Source of the DNA: Candidatus Poribacteria bacterium
GTDB taxonomy: Bacteria; Poribacteria; DTPJ01
Direction of reading: 5' to 3'
NCBI GenBank assembly: GCA_011334435.1
Contig: DTPJ01000288.1
Location: 1 to 13,160 of the forward strand
DNA: 13,160 bases
Shown: positions 6,643-13,160 of the stretch, piece by piece
How the letters are laid out: every line of letters begins with the position of its first letter
How positions within the stretch are numbered: the first letter of the stretch is position 1
Program-made: the position numbers and the translations under genes
Notes under the pieces: generated by a model
The model's input: the letters and a program-made list of their open reading frames with translations, nothing else
Told to the model about the DNA's origin: nothing
Database searches by the model: none

Positions 6643-7386
6643 TTAACCTAATTTTAATTGATCATAATATGCAGAAACTGTCTCATAGTCAACAGTATGA
6701 TCAGGTTCCATACCAAGCCGTTTATATAGGTTACGTCTTGCCCGCATATCCGCTAATAGAATAGCCCTTGCATGTATAGCGACCTCTTCAGCAACTCTGA
6801 GCGGAACAACGACAATTCCATCGCCATCACATCCGACAATATCGCCGGGATTTACCTGCACTCCACCGCAACCGATCTTTGTTTGTATCTCTGCGACCTC
6901 AATACGACCGGGAATTATCGTTCGTCCGCGTTTTCTGGCACATATTGGGGTCTTTTGCAATGTGACTTCATCAGTATCTCGGCAGTAACCATCAGTGATT
7001 ATGCCGACAGCACCTTCTGCGATTACTGAGAGGCTATTTGCAGACCCCCAAAACCCGACCTCTCCTGATCCGCCTGTATCTGTAACTATGACATCGCCAG
7101 GACGAATTTTCCCGCTATAACTTATGTTACCTACTTCTTTGAACCATATCCCATGTGCGTTTACGATGTCTTCTGTGGTATTCAGCTTCCACATTGGACG
7201 ATTTGCTGGAACACATCTGATAGTAAATGCCACGCCCCAGAATTTCATCCCAGACCATATAGGACGGATCTCAGGAGACATCAATCCAATGTTAAAATAT
7301 CCGATACCATCCATAGCATCGCAGACATCTACTACGCGAAGATATTTATATAATTTACATAGTTCATAAGAATCAATATTTTCCAT
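6643..7386 (-). CDS. RraA-family protein (HMG/CHA aldolase-like or RraA regulator-like)
   Basis: A 247-residue member of the RraA / dimethylmenaquinone methyltransferase-like family. Visible hallmarks are G-D-V-I-V-T-D-T-G-G at 97-106, G-I-I-T-D-G-Y-C-R136-D137-T-D-E140 and G-D-I-V-G-C-D-G-D-G-I-V-V-V-P at 181-195. The retained R-D-x-x-E triad is what binds the divalent metal and substrate in HMG/CHA aldolases of this family, so an aldolase or decarboxylase acting on a dicarboxylic keto acid is more likely than a pure RNase E inhibitor; the substrate is unknown. I chose the ATG at 7386 because a good AGGAGAG ribosome site sits eight bases before it. An in-frame ATG at 7416 has no such site and would put that ribosome site inside the coding region. 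It is about 25% longer than core RraA (about 160-200 residues), with extra residues at both ends. Confidence 0.8.
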   Translation of the reverse strand: MENIDSYELCKLYKYLRVVDVCDAMDGIGYFNIGLMSPEIRPIWSGMKFWGVAFTIRCVPANRPMWKLNTTEDIVNAHGIWFKEVGNISYSGKIRPGDVIVTDTGGSGEVGFWGSANSLSVIAEGAVGIITDGYCRDTDEVTLQKTPICARKRGRTIIPGRIEVAEIQTKIGCGGVQVNPGDIVGCDGDGIVVVPLRVAEEVAIHARAILLADMRARRNLYKRLGMEPDHTVDYETVSAYYDQLKLG

Positions 7387-7392
7387 TGTGAT

Positions 7393-7399
7393 CTCTCCT
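7393..7399 (-). promoter_or_regulatory. Ribosome binding site that fixes the RraA-family start
   Basis: AGGAGAG on the minus strand, eight bases upstream of the ATG at 7386. It supports the 247-residue start over the longer in-frame ATG at 7416. Confidence 0.75.
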
Positions 7400-7466
7400 G
7401 TTTGATGTTTAGACATAAGTTAGGATAATCTATTATTCAATTAAGATTTTCTCCATAACATCCGAT

Positions 7467-8672
7467 TTAATCAAGCCTTTTCTTTAACTCTTCTGCTATA
7501 AGTTTTCCATAATTAAAGCATTGAGTCAAATCATTATCATTTGGCATATACTTAAATCTGAGACCATCGCCGATCAGATCAACCTTCATAGCGGTAAGTA
7601 TCTCTTTAATATGAGCAACCGCTTCGCCACTCCAACCATAAGAGCCGAAAACTCCACCGATCTTATTCTGCGGTCTCAATCCTTTGAGATAATACAATAA
7701 ATCCGCAACTGAGGGAAACATATTGCTGTTTATCGTAGGAGAACCGACCAAAATTGCCCCTGCACTTAAAATCTCAGTTATTACATCGCTTCGGTGATTG
7801 CTTTTCAACGACATAATCTTTGTGCTTACCCCGCCATCAATTAATCCTTCTGCGATGACTTTTGCCATCTTTTCGGTGCTACACCACATAGTATCGTAAA
7901 CTATAACAGCCTTGTTTGTAGGTTTTTGAGTTGCCCATTTGGTATATAAATTGATGATCTTTTCTACATCTTTTCTCCAAATCGGTCCGTGATCAGGGGC
8001 GATAATGTCTATCTCTATGCCTAAATCGGATATTTTTCCTAATGTTCGCAGGACTACTGATGACAAAGGCATAATTATATTAGCGAAGTATTTCTCGCCC
8101 TCATATTCTACTATACTCCAATCTATCTCATCGGCGAACCTCTCGCTTGTTGCTAAGTGCATGCCGAATGCGTCCTGAGAAAACAACAGTTTATCATCAG
8201 GCATATACGTGACCATACTATCGGGCCAATGAAGCATCTTTGTCTCAAAGAATGTGACATTTAAGTTGCCTAAACTCAGGCTTTCGCCATCTTTGACTGG
8301 AATTATCTCGTGTCCAGAATGAAATTCCTGCAAAAGCGTCTGTGTCCCAATTGTAGATGCGAAGACCTTTTCGGGTTTCAAAACATCTATCGTTTCAGGA
8401 AGACATCCAGAATGATCTGGTTCAGAATGGTTTGATATAATGTATTCTATATTCTTTGGTTCTGTTAATGATGCTATTCTTTCAAGCATCTCATTCATAA
8501 AAGGTTTTTTAACTGTGTCTATAAGCGTTACTTTATCTGCTAAAATAAGATAAGCGTTATAAGTTGAGCCTCGTTGAGTCATATAACCATGAAAGTCTCT
8601 GACTCCCCAATCAACAGCACCAACCCAATAAACGCGATCAGTGACTTTAATTGCTTTATATTTTTCTCCCAT
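7467..8672 (-). CDS. fprA: Flavodiiron protein (FprA-type O2/NO reductase)
   Basis: A 401-residue cytoplasmic enzyme with the standard two-domain build. The metallo-beta-lactamase-like domain (about 1-250) carries the di-iron ligands H82-x-E84-x-D86-H87 in H-S-E-P-D-H-S-G, H148 in H-W-P-D, D167 in S-Q-D-A-F-G and H228 in D-H-G-P-I-W. The flavodoxin domain (about 254-401) has FMN-binding loops at V-Y-D-T-M-W-C-S-T-E, S-P-T-I-N-S-N-M-F and G-S-Y-G-W-S-G-E. There is no fused rubredoxin or NADH reductase, so it is a class A enzyme needing a separate electron donor. These enzymes reduce oxygen to water or nitric oxide to nitrous oxide. It starts five bases after the hcp stop, with its AAGGAG ribosome site overlapping the end of hcp, so the two are translationally coupled. 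Confidence 0.93.
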   Translation of the reverse strand: MGEKYKAIKVTDRVYWVGAVDWGVRDFHGYMTQRGSTYNAYLILADKVTLIDTVKKPFMNEMLERIASLTEPKNIEYIISNHSEPDHSGCLPETIDVLKPEKVFASTIGTQTLLQEFHSGHEIIPVKDGESLSLGNLNVTFFETKMLHWPDSMVTYMPDDKLLFSQDAFGMHLATSERFADEIDWSIVEYEGEKYFANIIMPLSSVVLRTLGKISDLGIEIDIIAPDHGPIWRKDVEKIINLYTKWATQKPTNKAVIVYDTMWCSTEKMAKVIAEGLIDGGVSTKIMSLKSNHRSDVITEILSAGAILVGSPTINSNMFPSVADLLYYLKGLRPQNKIGGVFGSYGWSGEAVAHIKEILTAMKVDLIGDGLRFKYMPNDNDLTQCFNYGKLIAEELKKRLD

Positions 8673-8677
8673 ATAAG

Positions 8678-10324
8678 TTACTCCTTCAAAATATCAGCGA
8701 GATCGTTATCTACTGATGAAATTTGGGTTAAATTATATTTTTCAATAAGAATATCCATCACCGCAGGAGATATAAAAGCGGGCAAACTTGGACCTAAACG
8801 GATATTTTTAATACCAAGATACAACAAAGTAAGCAATATACAAACCGCCTTCTGTTCATACCACGAAAGCACATAATATAACGGCAGATTGTTTATATCC
8901 GTATCAAATGCTTTTGCTAATGCAATGGCTATCTGAATTGCAGAATAGGCATCATTACATTGACCGATGTCCAATAATCTTGGTATCCCGTTAATATCTC
9001 CGAAATTTAGTTTATTAAATCTATATTTTCCACATGCAAGAGTTAATATAACAGTATCTTTTGGTAATGATTCTGCCATCTGTGTATAATAATTGCGTCC
9101 AGATTTTGCACCATCACATCCACCGATAAGGACAAACCTCTTGATCGCACCTGACTTGACAGCAGAGATAACCTTATCAGCAACACTCATAACAGCGTTA
9201 TGACCAAACCCAACGGTTATTTTTTTGTCAGGACCATCTTCTTTAAATCCATCAGCTTTCAATGCAGATTCAATGACAGGGGTAAAATCGCGATTGCTAA
9301 TATGGGTAACGCCTTCCCATGCGACCAACCCTGACGTGAATATCCTATTTTTATAACTATCTCTTGGTCTTTGAATGCAATTTGTTGTCATCAAAATTGC
9401 CCCTGGAAATTTATCAAATTCATCACGTTGGTCTTGCCAAGCCCCGCCGTAGTTTCCGACCAAGTGCTTATATTTTTTCAGCCCTGGGTAGCCATGAGCT
9501 GGTAACATCTCGCCATGAGTATATATATTTATGCCTTTACCTTCGGTCTGTTTAAGTAGTTCTTCTAAGTCTTTCAAGTCATGTCCTGATACCAAAATTG
9601 CCTTTCCCTTGATAGGTTCTATGCGAACTTGAGTTGGTTCTGGATGTCCATAAGCACCAGTATTTGCCAAATCTAATAACTCCATAATTCTAAGATTTAC
9701 TTCTCCGCATTTCAAAGCGGTTGCAAGAAGCCCATCAATGTCTTTCGGATTGCTTGCAAGATAACTGAGTGTTTTATGGAAAAAGGCATATACTTCATCG
9801 TCTTCTTGTCCTAATATCTGAGCGTGATCTGCATAGGCAGACATGCCCGCTAAACCATACATAATCAAATCTTGAAGACCTGCGATGTCATCGCCAAAGG
9901 ATTCCTTACGTTTGAGGATGCCAACTTCTTCTGCTTGTTTAACCATACCATCAATGGTATCAGCGAGTTTAAATTCGGCTGGTCCAGTCAATTTTTCAGG
10001 AGAAACTCCTGATTTTTGACATGCTTCTTCATAGAGTCTTTTCGCTTTATTAAGCAAATTTTCCGCTTTTTTTAATAACTGAAAATGCCGTTCTGGATCA
10101 AAATTGACATTGGTAACCGTTGAAAACAAAGATTCTATAACGAATATGTCAATTTCGCGATCTTTAACTCCTAATTCCCTGGCTTTACTGGCAAACATAG
10201 AGATACCTTTTGTCACATATCGTAAAAGGTCAATCAAATTAGCAACTTCTGGCTCTTTTCCACAGATGCCTTTTATTTTACATCCAACACCATTAGCGGT
10301 TTGTTCACATTGATAACAGAACAT
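8678..10324 (-). CDS. hcp: Hybrid cluster protein (Hcp, hydroxylamine reductase / NO reductase)
   Basis: A 548-residue cytoplasmic iron-sulfur enzyme, full length for Hcp. The N-terminal cysteines C3, C6, C15, C21 have spacing CX2CX8CX5C, the type found in strict anaerobes that binds a [4Fe-4S] cluster. All seven expected hybrid-cluster ligands can be aligned: H248, E272, C316, C403, C431, C456 and E490, in S-G-H-D, H-G-E-M-L, T-N-C-I-Q-R-P, G-G-C-D-G, A-C-G-K-Y, G-Q-C-N-D and W-Y-E-Q-K. Hcp proteins reduce hydroxylamine in vitro and nitric oxide in vivo, and can generate S-nitrosothiols. An excellent AAAGGAGGT ribosome site lies at 10328-10336. It sits 18 bases after the Rrf2-family gene and just before the flavodiiron gene. 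No Hcr reductase gene is visible. Confidence 0.96.
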   Translation of the reverse strand: MFCYQCEQTANGVGCKIKGICGKEPEVANLIDLLRYVTKGISMFASKARELGVKDREIDIFVIESLFSTVTNVNFDPERHFQLLKKAENLLNKAKRLYEEACQKSGVSPEKLTGPAEFKLADTIDGMVKQAEEVGILKRKESFGDDIAGLQDLIMYGLAGMSAYADHAQILGQEDDEVYAFFHKTLSYLASNPKDIDGLLATALKCGEVNLRIMELLDLANTGAYGHPEPTQVRIEPIKGKAILVSGHDLKDLEELLKQTEGKGINIYTHGEMLPAHGYPGLKKYKHLVGNYGGAWQDQRDEFDKFPGAILMTTNCIQRPRDSYKNRIFTSGLVAWEGVTHISNRDFTPVIESALKADGFKEDGPDKKITVGFGHNAVMSVADKVISAVKSGAIKRFVLIGGCDGAKSGRNYYTQMAESLPKDTVILTLACGKYRFNKLNFGDINGIPRLLDIGQCNDAYSAIQIAIALAKAFDTDINNLPLYYVLSWYEQKAVCILLTLLYLGIKNIRLGPSLPAFISPAVMDILIEKYNLTQISSVDNDLADILKE

Positions 10325-10342
10325 ATTACCTCCTTTTTATGA

Positions 10343-10759
10343 TTAAAATCTGCTTATATTTTTAGCTAACTGGTTTAACTTTGTTTTGGTCAGATAATCT
10401 CTTACTTGACTATTGAGATCAGATAGCAATTTTCCCATGATACAATCGCCATTGCAAATACACTCAGATAAAAGGCAATCGCTATATGCCAACTTTCCAT
10501 CTATTGACTCATAGACTTCTAATAAAGTTACTTGATCGCTATCTTTTCCCAATCTATATCCTCCCTTAGGACCTCGTGTCGCCTGCACTATTCCTGACTT
10601 CTCAAGCCGTTGAAGCACCTTTGATAAATGGGCTTCGGAAGCATGAAGTTTTTCTGCAAGCTCTTTCGTTGAGATCAATCTCTTCGGATTAGATGCAAGT
10701 ATAACAGCGGTATGTAACGCCAAAGATGCTGCTTCAGATATTTTAAGAATATTACCCAT
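10343..10759 (-). CDS. Rrf2-family transcriptional regulator, NsrR/IscR-like, probable NO or redox sensor
   Basis: A 138-residue DNA-binding protein of the Rrf2 family. The winged helix-turn-helix spans about 10-72, with S-T-K-E-L-A-E-K-L-H-A-S-E-A-H-L-S-K-V-L-Q-R-L as helix 2 and recognition helix, and R-G-P-K-G-G-Y-R-L as the wing. Cysteines C95, C100 and C106 have the C-x4-C-x5-C spacing that I recall for E. coli NsrR, which binds a nitric-oxide-sensitive iron-sulfur cluster; an additional C102 is present. It lies 18 bases upstream of hcp and most likely controls hcp and the flavodiiron gene. A GAGGAG ribosome site precedes its ATG. A 24-bp dyad and an NsrR-like half-site just upstream suggest it regulates its own promoter. 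Family firm; ligand inferred. Confidence 0.9.
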   Translation of the reverse strand: MGNILKISEAASLALHTAVILASNPKRLISTKELAEKLHASEAHLSKVLQRLEKSGIVQATRGPKGGYRLGKDSDQVTLLEVYESIDGKLAYSDCLLSECICNGDCIMGKLLSDLNSQVRDYLTKTKLNQLAKNISRF

Positions 10760-10783
10760 TAACTAATACTCCTCAATTTAAGG

Positions 10784-10807
10784 ATTTTGGTATTACTTTA
10801 CTAAAAT
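10784..10807 (-). promoter_or_regulatory. Imperfect palindrome, candidate operator of the Rrf2 regulator
   Basis: The arms ATTTTGGTA (10784-10792) and TACTAAAAT (10799-10807) are inverted repeats with one mismatch in nine and a six-base spacer. The dyad lies 24 bases upstream of the regulator's ATG in an 89-base gap that must carry the promoter of the stress unit. Rrf2-family dimers bind such dyads. No confident -35/-10 pair was recognised on the minus strand here. Confidence 0.5.
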
Positions 10808-10819
10808 TATTTAACACAT

Positions 10820-10830
10820 AACAGCATCTT
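10820..10830 (-). promoter_or_regulatory. NsrR-like half-site
   Basis: On the minus strand the bases read AAGATGCTGTT, matching 9 of 11 positions of the NsrR half-site AAGATGYATTT as I remember it, including the whole AAGATGC. The second half of the classical 11-1-11 palindrome is absent. Single half-sites can be bound by some NsrR proteins. Taken alone this could be chance. Confidence 0.3.
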
Positions 10831-10848
10831 AATATTTCTGGATAAAAA

Positions 10849-12162
10849 TTACTTTTTGAAGCGTGCTTTGAGTTCTGCAATTGCAGATTTATTGGCTTTT
10901 TCCCATTTGTTGAGAATATATCTTGATACTGCAAAGTATAAGGGATTTCTCATCAGCGAATAGAATTTTTTCCAAGAGTACATAAACTTTTCTTGAAGTT
11001 CTAACGGTGTCATTTTCAGTGGTTTAAAGACAACATGCGAACCATCATACAACGACCATTTTTTTGTGAAAATTCTCCCTTGCGAATCCAAAATATCATA
11101 TAGCTTGCTCCCTGGCAATGGATGGAGTAAGGCAAATTGGGCGGAATCTATCTTCATTTCGTGACAGAATTTGACAGTTTCTTTGGCTGTGCTATTATCA
11201 TCTGCATCAGACCCAAGGACAAACATCCCATGAACCCTGATACCATGATCATGTAAAAGTTTTATACAATTTTTTATGTCATCAAGGCTTTGTTTTTTAT
11301 TATAGACCGCTAATGTTTCGGGATTTACTGATTCAAAACCTATAAACATTGTGCTACAATTTGCTTTTGACATTAATTCTAAAAGCTCTTTATCCTTAGC
11401 AATATCTGTTCTTGACTCTGCTGACCATGAAATTTTTAGATTTTTTCTTATCATTCTTCTGAGTAATTCTTTTGTTCGTTCTTTATTAATGGCAAAGTTA
11501 TCATCGTAAAAGAATAGCTTTTTAAATCCCTCAGATATTCTTTTCTCTATTTCCTCTATAACATGACCAACCTCGCGAAATCTGCATTTTCTGCCGAATG
11601 TGGCTGATACAGTGCAAAAAATGCAATCATAAGGACATCCGCGAGACGTTGATATAGGGGCTTGTCTTGGCGGAAGTTTCTTCTCTGTTAATATAGAAAG
11701 ATCAGGGATAGGATATTTGGTCAAATCACTTACAGGAGGACCTTCTACTATTCCTGTTAGATTTTCGTTTTCCACAGCATCAAGGATAATCTCTTCGCCT
11801 TCACCCTTTACAACCAAATCAGCATGATTAATGGCTTCTTCGGACATATAAGTGGGATGAGGACCTCCCATTATTATCTTGATTTTTGGGGCGACTTTTT
11901 TAATAGCATCAGCTATAAGATAACCTCTCTCAGCAGTAGAAGTCATGAGTGAAAGGCAAACAACATCAACTTTTGTTAGGGCTTCATGTAGCCACCCTTT
12001 ACTTTTGTCATAGACGCTTTGCACACTATCCCGAAAAACCATTACATCATGTCCAGCTTCTTTTAATATAGTGCCAAGACATATAGTTCCCATAAGTGGA
12101 AATCTGAAATATCCATAACTGTTGAATGAACAGCTCGGCTCAATAAAGGCAACTTTTGCCAT
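10849..12162 (-). CDS. B12-binding domain / radical SAM protein
   Basis: A 437-residue protein of the large cobalamin-binding radical SAM class. The N-terminal part (about 1-135) has the B12-binding Rossmann fold pattern, with K-V-A-F-I-E-P at the start, A-G-H-D-V at about 36-40 and I-I-M-G-G-P-H-P-T at about 96-104. The D-x-H-x-x-G motif that places a histidine on cobalt is absent. The radical SAM core begins with S-R-G-C176-P-Y-D-C180-I-F-C183, the CxxxCxxC that holds the [4Fe-4S] cluster. F-F-Y-D-D-N-F, I-G-F-E-S and H-G-M-F-V-L-G follow, all common in this class. Substrate cannot be predicted; methyl transfer or a ring/lipid modification are typical. I use the ATG at 12162, eight bases after an AAGGAG site; a longer in-frame start at 12255 would overlap the preceding gene. 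It lies 17 bases after the archaemetzincin-like gene, so the two are probably co-transcribed. Confidence 0.85.
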   Translation of the reverse strand: MAKVAFIEPSCSFNSYGYFRFPLMGTICLGTILKEAGHDVMVFRDSVQSVYDKSKGWLHEALTKVDVVCLSLMTSTAERGYLIADAIKKVAPKIKIIMGGPHPTYMSEEAINHADLVVKGEGEEIILDAVENENLTGIVEGPPVSDLTKYPIPDLSILTEKKLPPRQAPISTSRGCPYDCIFCTVSATFGRKCRFREVGHVIEEIEKRISEGFKKLFFYDDNFAINKERTKELLRRMIRKNLKISWSAESRTDIAKDKELLELMSKANCSTMFIGFESVNPETLAVYNKKQSLDDIKNCIKLLHDHGIRVHGMFVLGSDADDNSTAKETVKFCHEMKIDSAQFALLHPLPGSKLYDILDSQGRIFTKKWSLYDGSHVVFKPLKMTPLELQEKFMYSWKKFYSLMRNPLYFAVSRYILNKWEKANKSAIAELKARFKK

Positions 12163-12170
12163 GAAATACT

Positions 12171-12176
12171 CTCCTT
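12171..12176 (-). promoter_or_regulatory. Ribosome binding site that fixes the radical SAM start
   Basis: AAGGAG on the minus strand, eight bases upstream of the ATG at 12162. It makes the shorter, non-overlapping start the preferred one. Confidence 0.75.
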
Positions 12177-12179
12177 GTT

Positions 12180-12860
12180 CTAAAGTTTCCCCGCAAAGGG
12201 ATTCTTTTCTGCTGCCTTTTTCAATTCCAGAAATTTTTTCTGGCATTCTAAACAAAAGCTATCCGTTTTTCTGTCTAACTCTTTTAAGTCTTTTGGAAAA
12301 TACATGACACATTCTGGATCATAAACATTATCAAGACCGAATAGCTTGCCTAATTGATGAACAGCCTCTTTTTCCATACGTTCAATAACTAATTGATCAT
12401 TGGGTTTTCCACCAAAATAATATTTTGGGTCCATACGGACTTTTGATATAAGAGCCATATTGCCCTTTTTATAAGCCATTCCATAGAGAAACACACGATC
12501 CGATTCAGGAGTGAAAATATCCACATTAGTAACACCTAAAACCTTAGCATCTGGCGGAAATTTTAATTTCTTCACCATATCTGCTAGGACATACATTGCT
12601 ACGTATTGCTGTTTATCATAGTCATAAGCATCGTCAGGGACAGGTATTCGCTTATCAAGAGCGACATGAACATCTGTCGTAAACCTGGTCTGCAACTTTG
12701 GAACAAGTGCGGTAAGAAATCTGTCTTCTATATCACCTATCGGAACTAAATATATAGGTGAATCAACATCTATATTTCCTTCATATTTCTTTGTTTTTTC
12801 TTTTGGTCCACATGAAACTATAATCAATGCTGTAAGTATTATTATAACATATTTATACAA
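12180..12860 (-). CDS. Lipoprotein homologous to archaemetzincin with a degenerate zinc site
   Basis: A 226-residue protein. Residues 1-16 are a short signal sequence ending in lipobox I-V-S-C17, so it should be a lipoprotein. The mature part aligns with archaemetzincin (AMZ) metalloproteases from end to end: P-V-P-D-D-A-Y-D-Y-D-K-Q-Q-Y at 73-86, V-L-G-V-T-N-V-D-I-F-T-P at 107-118, C184-V-M-Y-F at 184-188, and L-D-R-K-T-D-S-F-C203-L-E-C206 at 195-206. The AMZ active site H-E-x-x-H-x-x-G-x-x-H-C reads here H168-Q169-L-G-K172-L-F-G-L-D-N178-V179. The catalytic Glu, two of three zinc histidines and the first structural Cys are therefore replaced, while the structural C-V-M and F-C-x-x-C are kept. 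It is predicted not to be a protease. The start is TTG, after a GAGGTGA site; an in-frame stop lies just upstream and no ATG is available for the signal peptide. Confidence 0.8.
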   Translation of the reverse strand: MYKYVIIILTALIIVSCGPKEKTKKYEGNIDVDSPIYLVPIGDIEDRFLTALVPKLQTRFTTDVHVALDKRIPVPDDAYDYDKQQYVAMYVLADMVKKLKFPPDAKVLGVTNVDIFTPESDRVFLYGMAYKKGNMALISKVRMDPKYYFGGKPNDQLVIERMEKEAVHQLGKLFGLDNVYDPECVMYFPKDLKELDRKTDSFCLECQKKFLELKKAAEKNPFAGKL

Positions 12861-12866
12861 AGTTTG

Positions 12867-12873
12867 TCACCTC
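12867..12873 (-). promoter_or_regulatory. Ribosome binding site for a TTG start
   Basis: GAGGTGA on the minus strand, six bases upstream of the TTG at 12858-12860 that begins the archaemetzincin-like lipoprotein. The TGA within this site is an in-frame stop, so translation cannot begin further upstream. Confidence 0.7.
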
Positions 12874-12941
12874 TTGATTTATTTTTTGATACCTTCTACA
12901 AAATAAAACACAATCCATACTTTATAATCCAAATTTCCAGA

Positions 12942-13160
12942 TCAGGATAAAACGCCATCTTTTAATTGAAATACTCTATTTGCTTTATAATGCTTTTTTA
13001 GTGTGTTACGTTCCCAAAAGACACCGTCTACATATCCTTGTATAGATTTATCATGATCAGCCATTTCTAATCGCTTTTCTGCAAGACAGCAATAAAACTC
13101 ATCAATCTCTATCCCACAATATTTTCTTCCCAATTTTTTAGCGACAACTGATGTGGTCCC
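12942..13160 (-). CDS. C-terminal part of a beta-class DNA methyltransferase (N4-cytosine or N6-adenine), cut by the window edge
   Basis: Only the last 72 codons are inside the window; the reading frame is open to base 13160. The visible part begins G-T-T-S-V-V-A-K-K-L-G-R-K-Y-C-G-I-E-I-D, the end of the F-x-G-S-G-T-T SAM-binding motif I followed by its usual helix and strand, then E-F-Y-C-C-L-A-E-K-R-L. In beta-class DNA amino-methyltransferases (N6_N4_Mtase family) motif I lies at the C-terminus, which fits this arrangement. About 35 further residues follow. The catalytic S/D/N-P-P-Y/W motif and recognition region must be upstream, outside the window. It precedes the lipoprotein gene by 81 bases on the same strand. 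A TTG at 13133 would be an internal codon, not a start. Whether it is part of a restriction system or solitary cannot be seen. Confidence 0.8.
   Translation of the reverse strand, partial: GTTSVVAKKLGRKYCGIEIDEFYCCLAEKRLEMADHDKSIQGYVDGVFWERNTLKKHYKANRVFQLKDGVLS

Noticed and set aside
7387..7416. Upstream ATG for the RraA-family protein
   Set aside because: The extra ten residues would span the AGGAGAG ribosome site of the better start at 7386, and no ribosome site precedes 7416.
8574..8876. Plus-strand open frame across the hcp/flavodiiron junction
   Set aside because: It is antisense to two well-identified genes and lacks family features.
8678..10324. Carbon monoxide dehydrogenase as an alternative identity for the Hcp gene
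   Set aside because: Hcp and CODH are related folds, but the N-terminal CX2CX8CX5C and all seven hybrid-cluster ligands match Hcp.
12163..12255. Longer in-frame start for the radical SAM protein
   Set aside because: It would overlap the lipoprotein gene by 76 bases and add residues unrelated to the B12 domain; the ATG at 12162 has a good ribosome site.
1..13160. tRNA, rRNA, CRISPR arrays, transposase genes or phage integration sites
   Set aside because: No cloverleaf, regular repeat-spacer pattern, transposase motif or attachment duplication was recognised by reading.

Overview
The window is AT-rich bacterial DNA, densely coded with short gaps and no gene-free stretch above about 180 bases. 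An oxygen-sensitive hybrid cluster protein with a [4Fe-4S]-type N-terminus, a flavodiiron protein, a B12-type radical SAM enzyme and two predicted exported proteins (one of them a lipoprotein) suggest an anaerobic or microaerophilic bacterium with an outer envelope. The lineage cannot be fixed from the sequence; an uncultured candidate phylum, Nitrospirota-like or deltaproteobacteria-like organism would all fit.

Region 1 (4-4356, + strand) is a zinc-acquisition operon: a small secreted or membrane protein with HxH, CxxC and a C-terminal RxPP, a CcdA/DsbD-like thiol-redox membrane protein, a membrane-anchored TPR protein with a histidine-rich head, and the importer ZnuA, ZnuC, ZnuB. The last three genes overlap or nearly touch. 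The first three genes look like metal-handling or thiol-handling accessories. A tandem 14-bp repeat abuts the znuB stop codon.

Region 2 (4449-5607, + strand) has a recognisable promoter and a class II (zinc-type) aldolase with an unusual CCC-DDS-CCC-EE tail. Its convergent junction with the minus-strand genes holds a perfect 15-bp inverted repeat that looks like an AT-rich terminator for the minus strand.

Region 3 (5702-10759, - strand) reads, in transcription order: Rrf2-family regulator, hybrid cluster protein (hcp), flavodiiron protein, RraA-family protein, and a Methyltransf_32-like methyltransferase. The first three form a compact nitrosative and oxidative stress unit. A 24-bp imperfect palindrome and an NsrR-like half-site precede the regulator gene and suggest autoregulation. 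The last two genes follow after 74-80 bp gaps and may or may not share the transcript.

Region 4 (10849-13160, - strand) holds the 3' end of a beta-class DNA methyltransferase, a lipoprotein related to archaemetzincin metalloproteases, and a B12-binding/radical SAM protein. The archaemetzincin homologue has lost almost its whole catalytic zinc site while keeping the rest of the family signature, and is the most unusual protein here.
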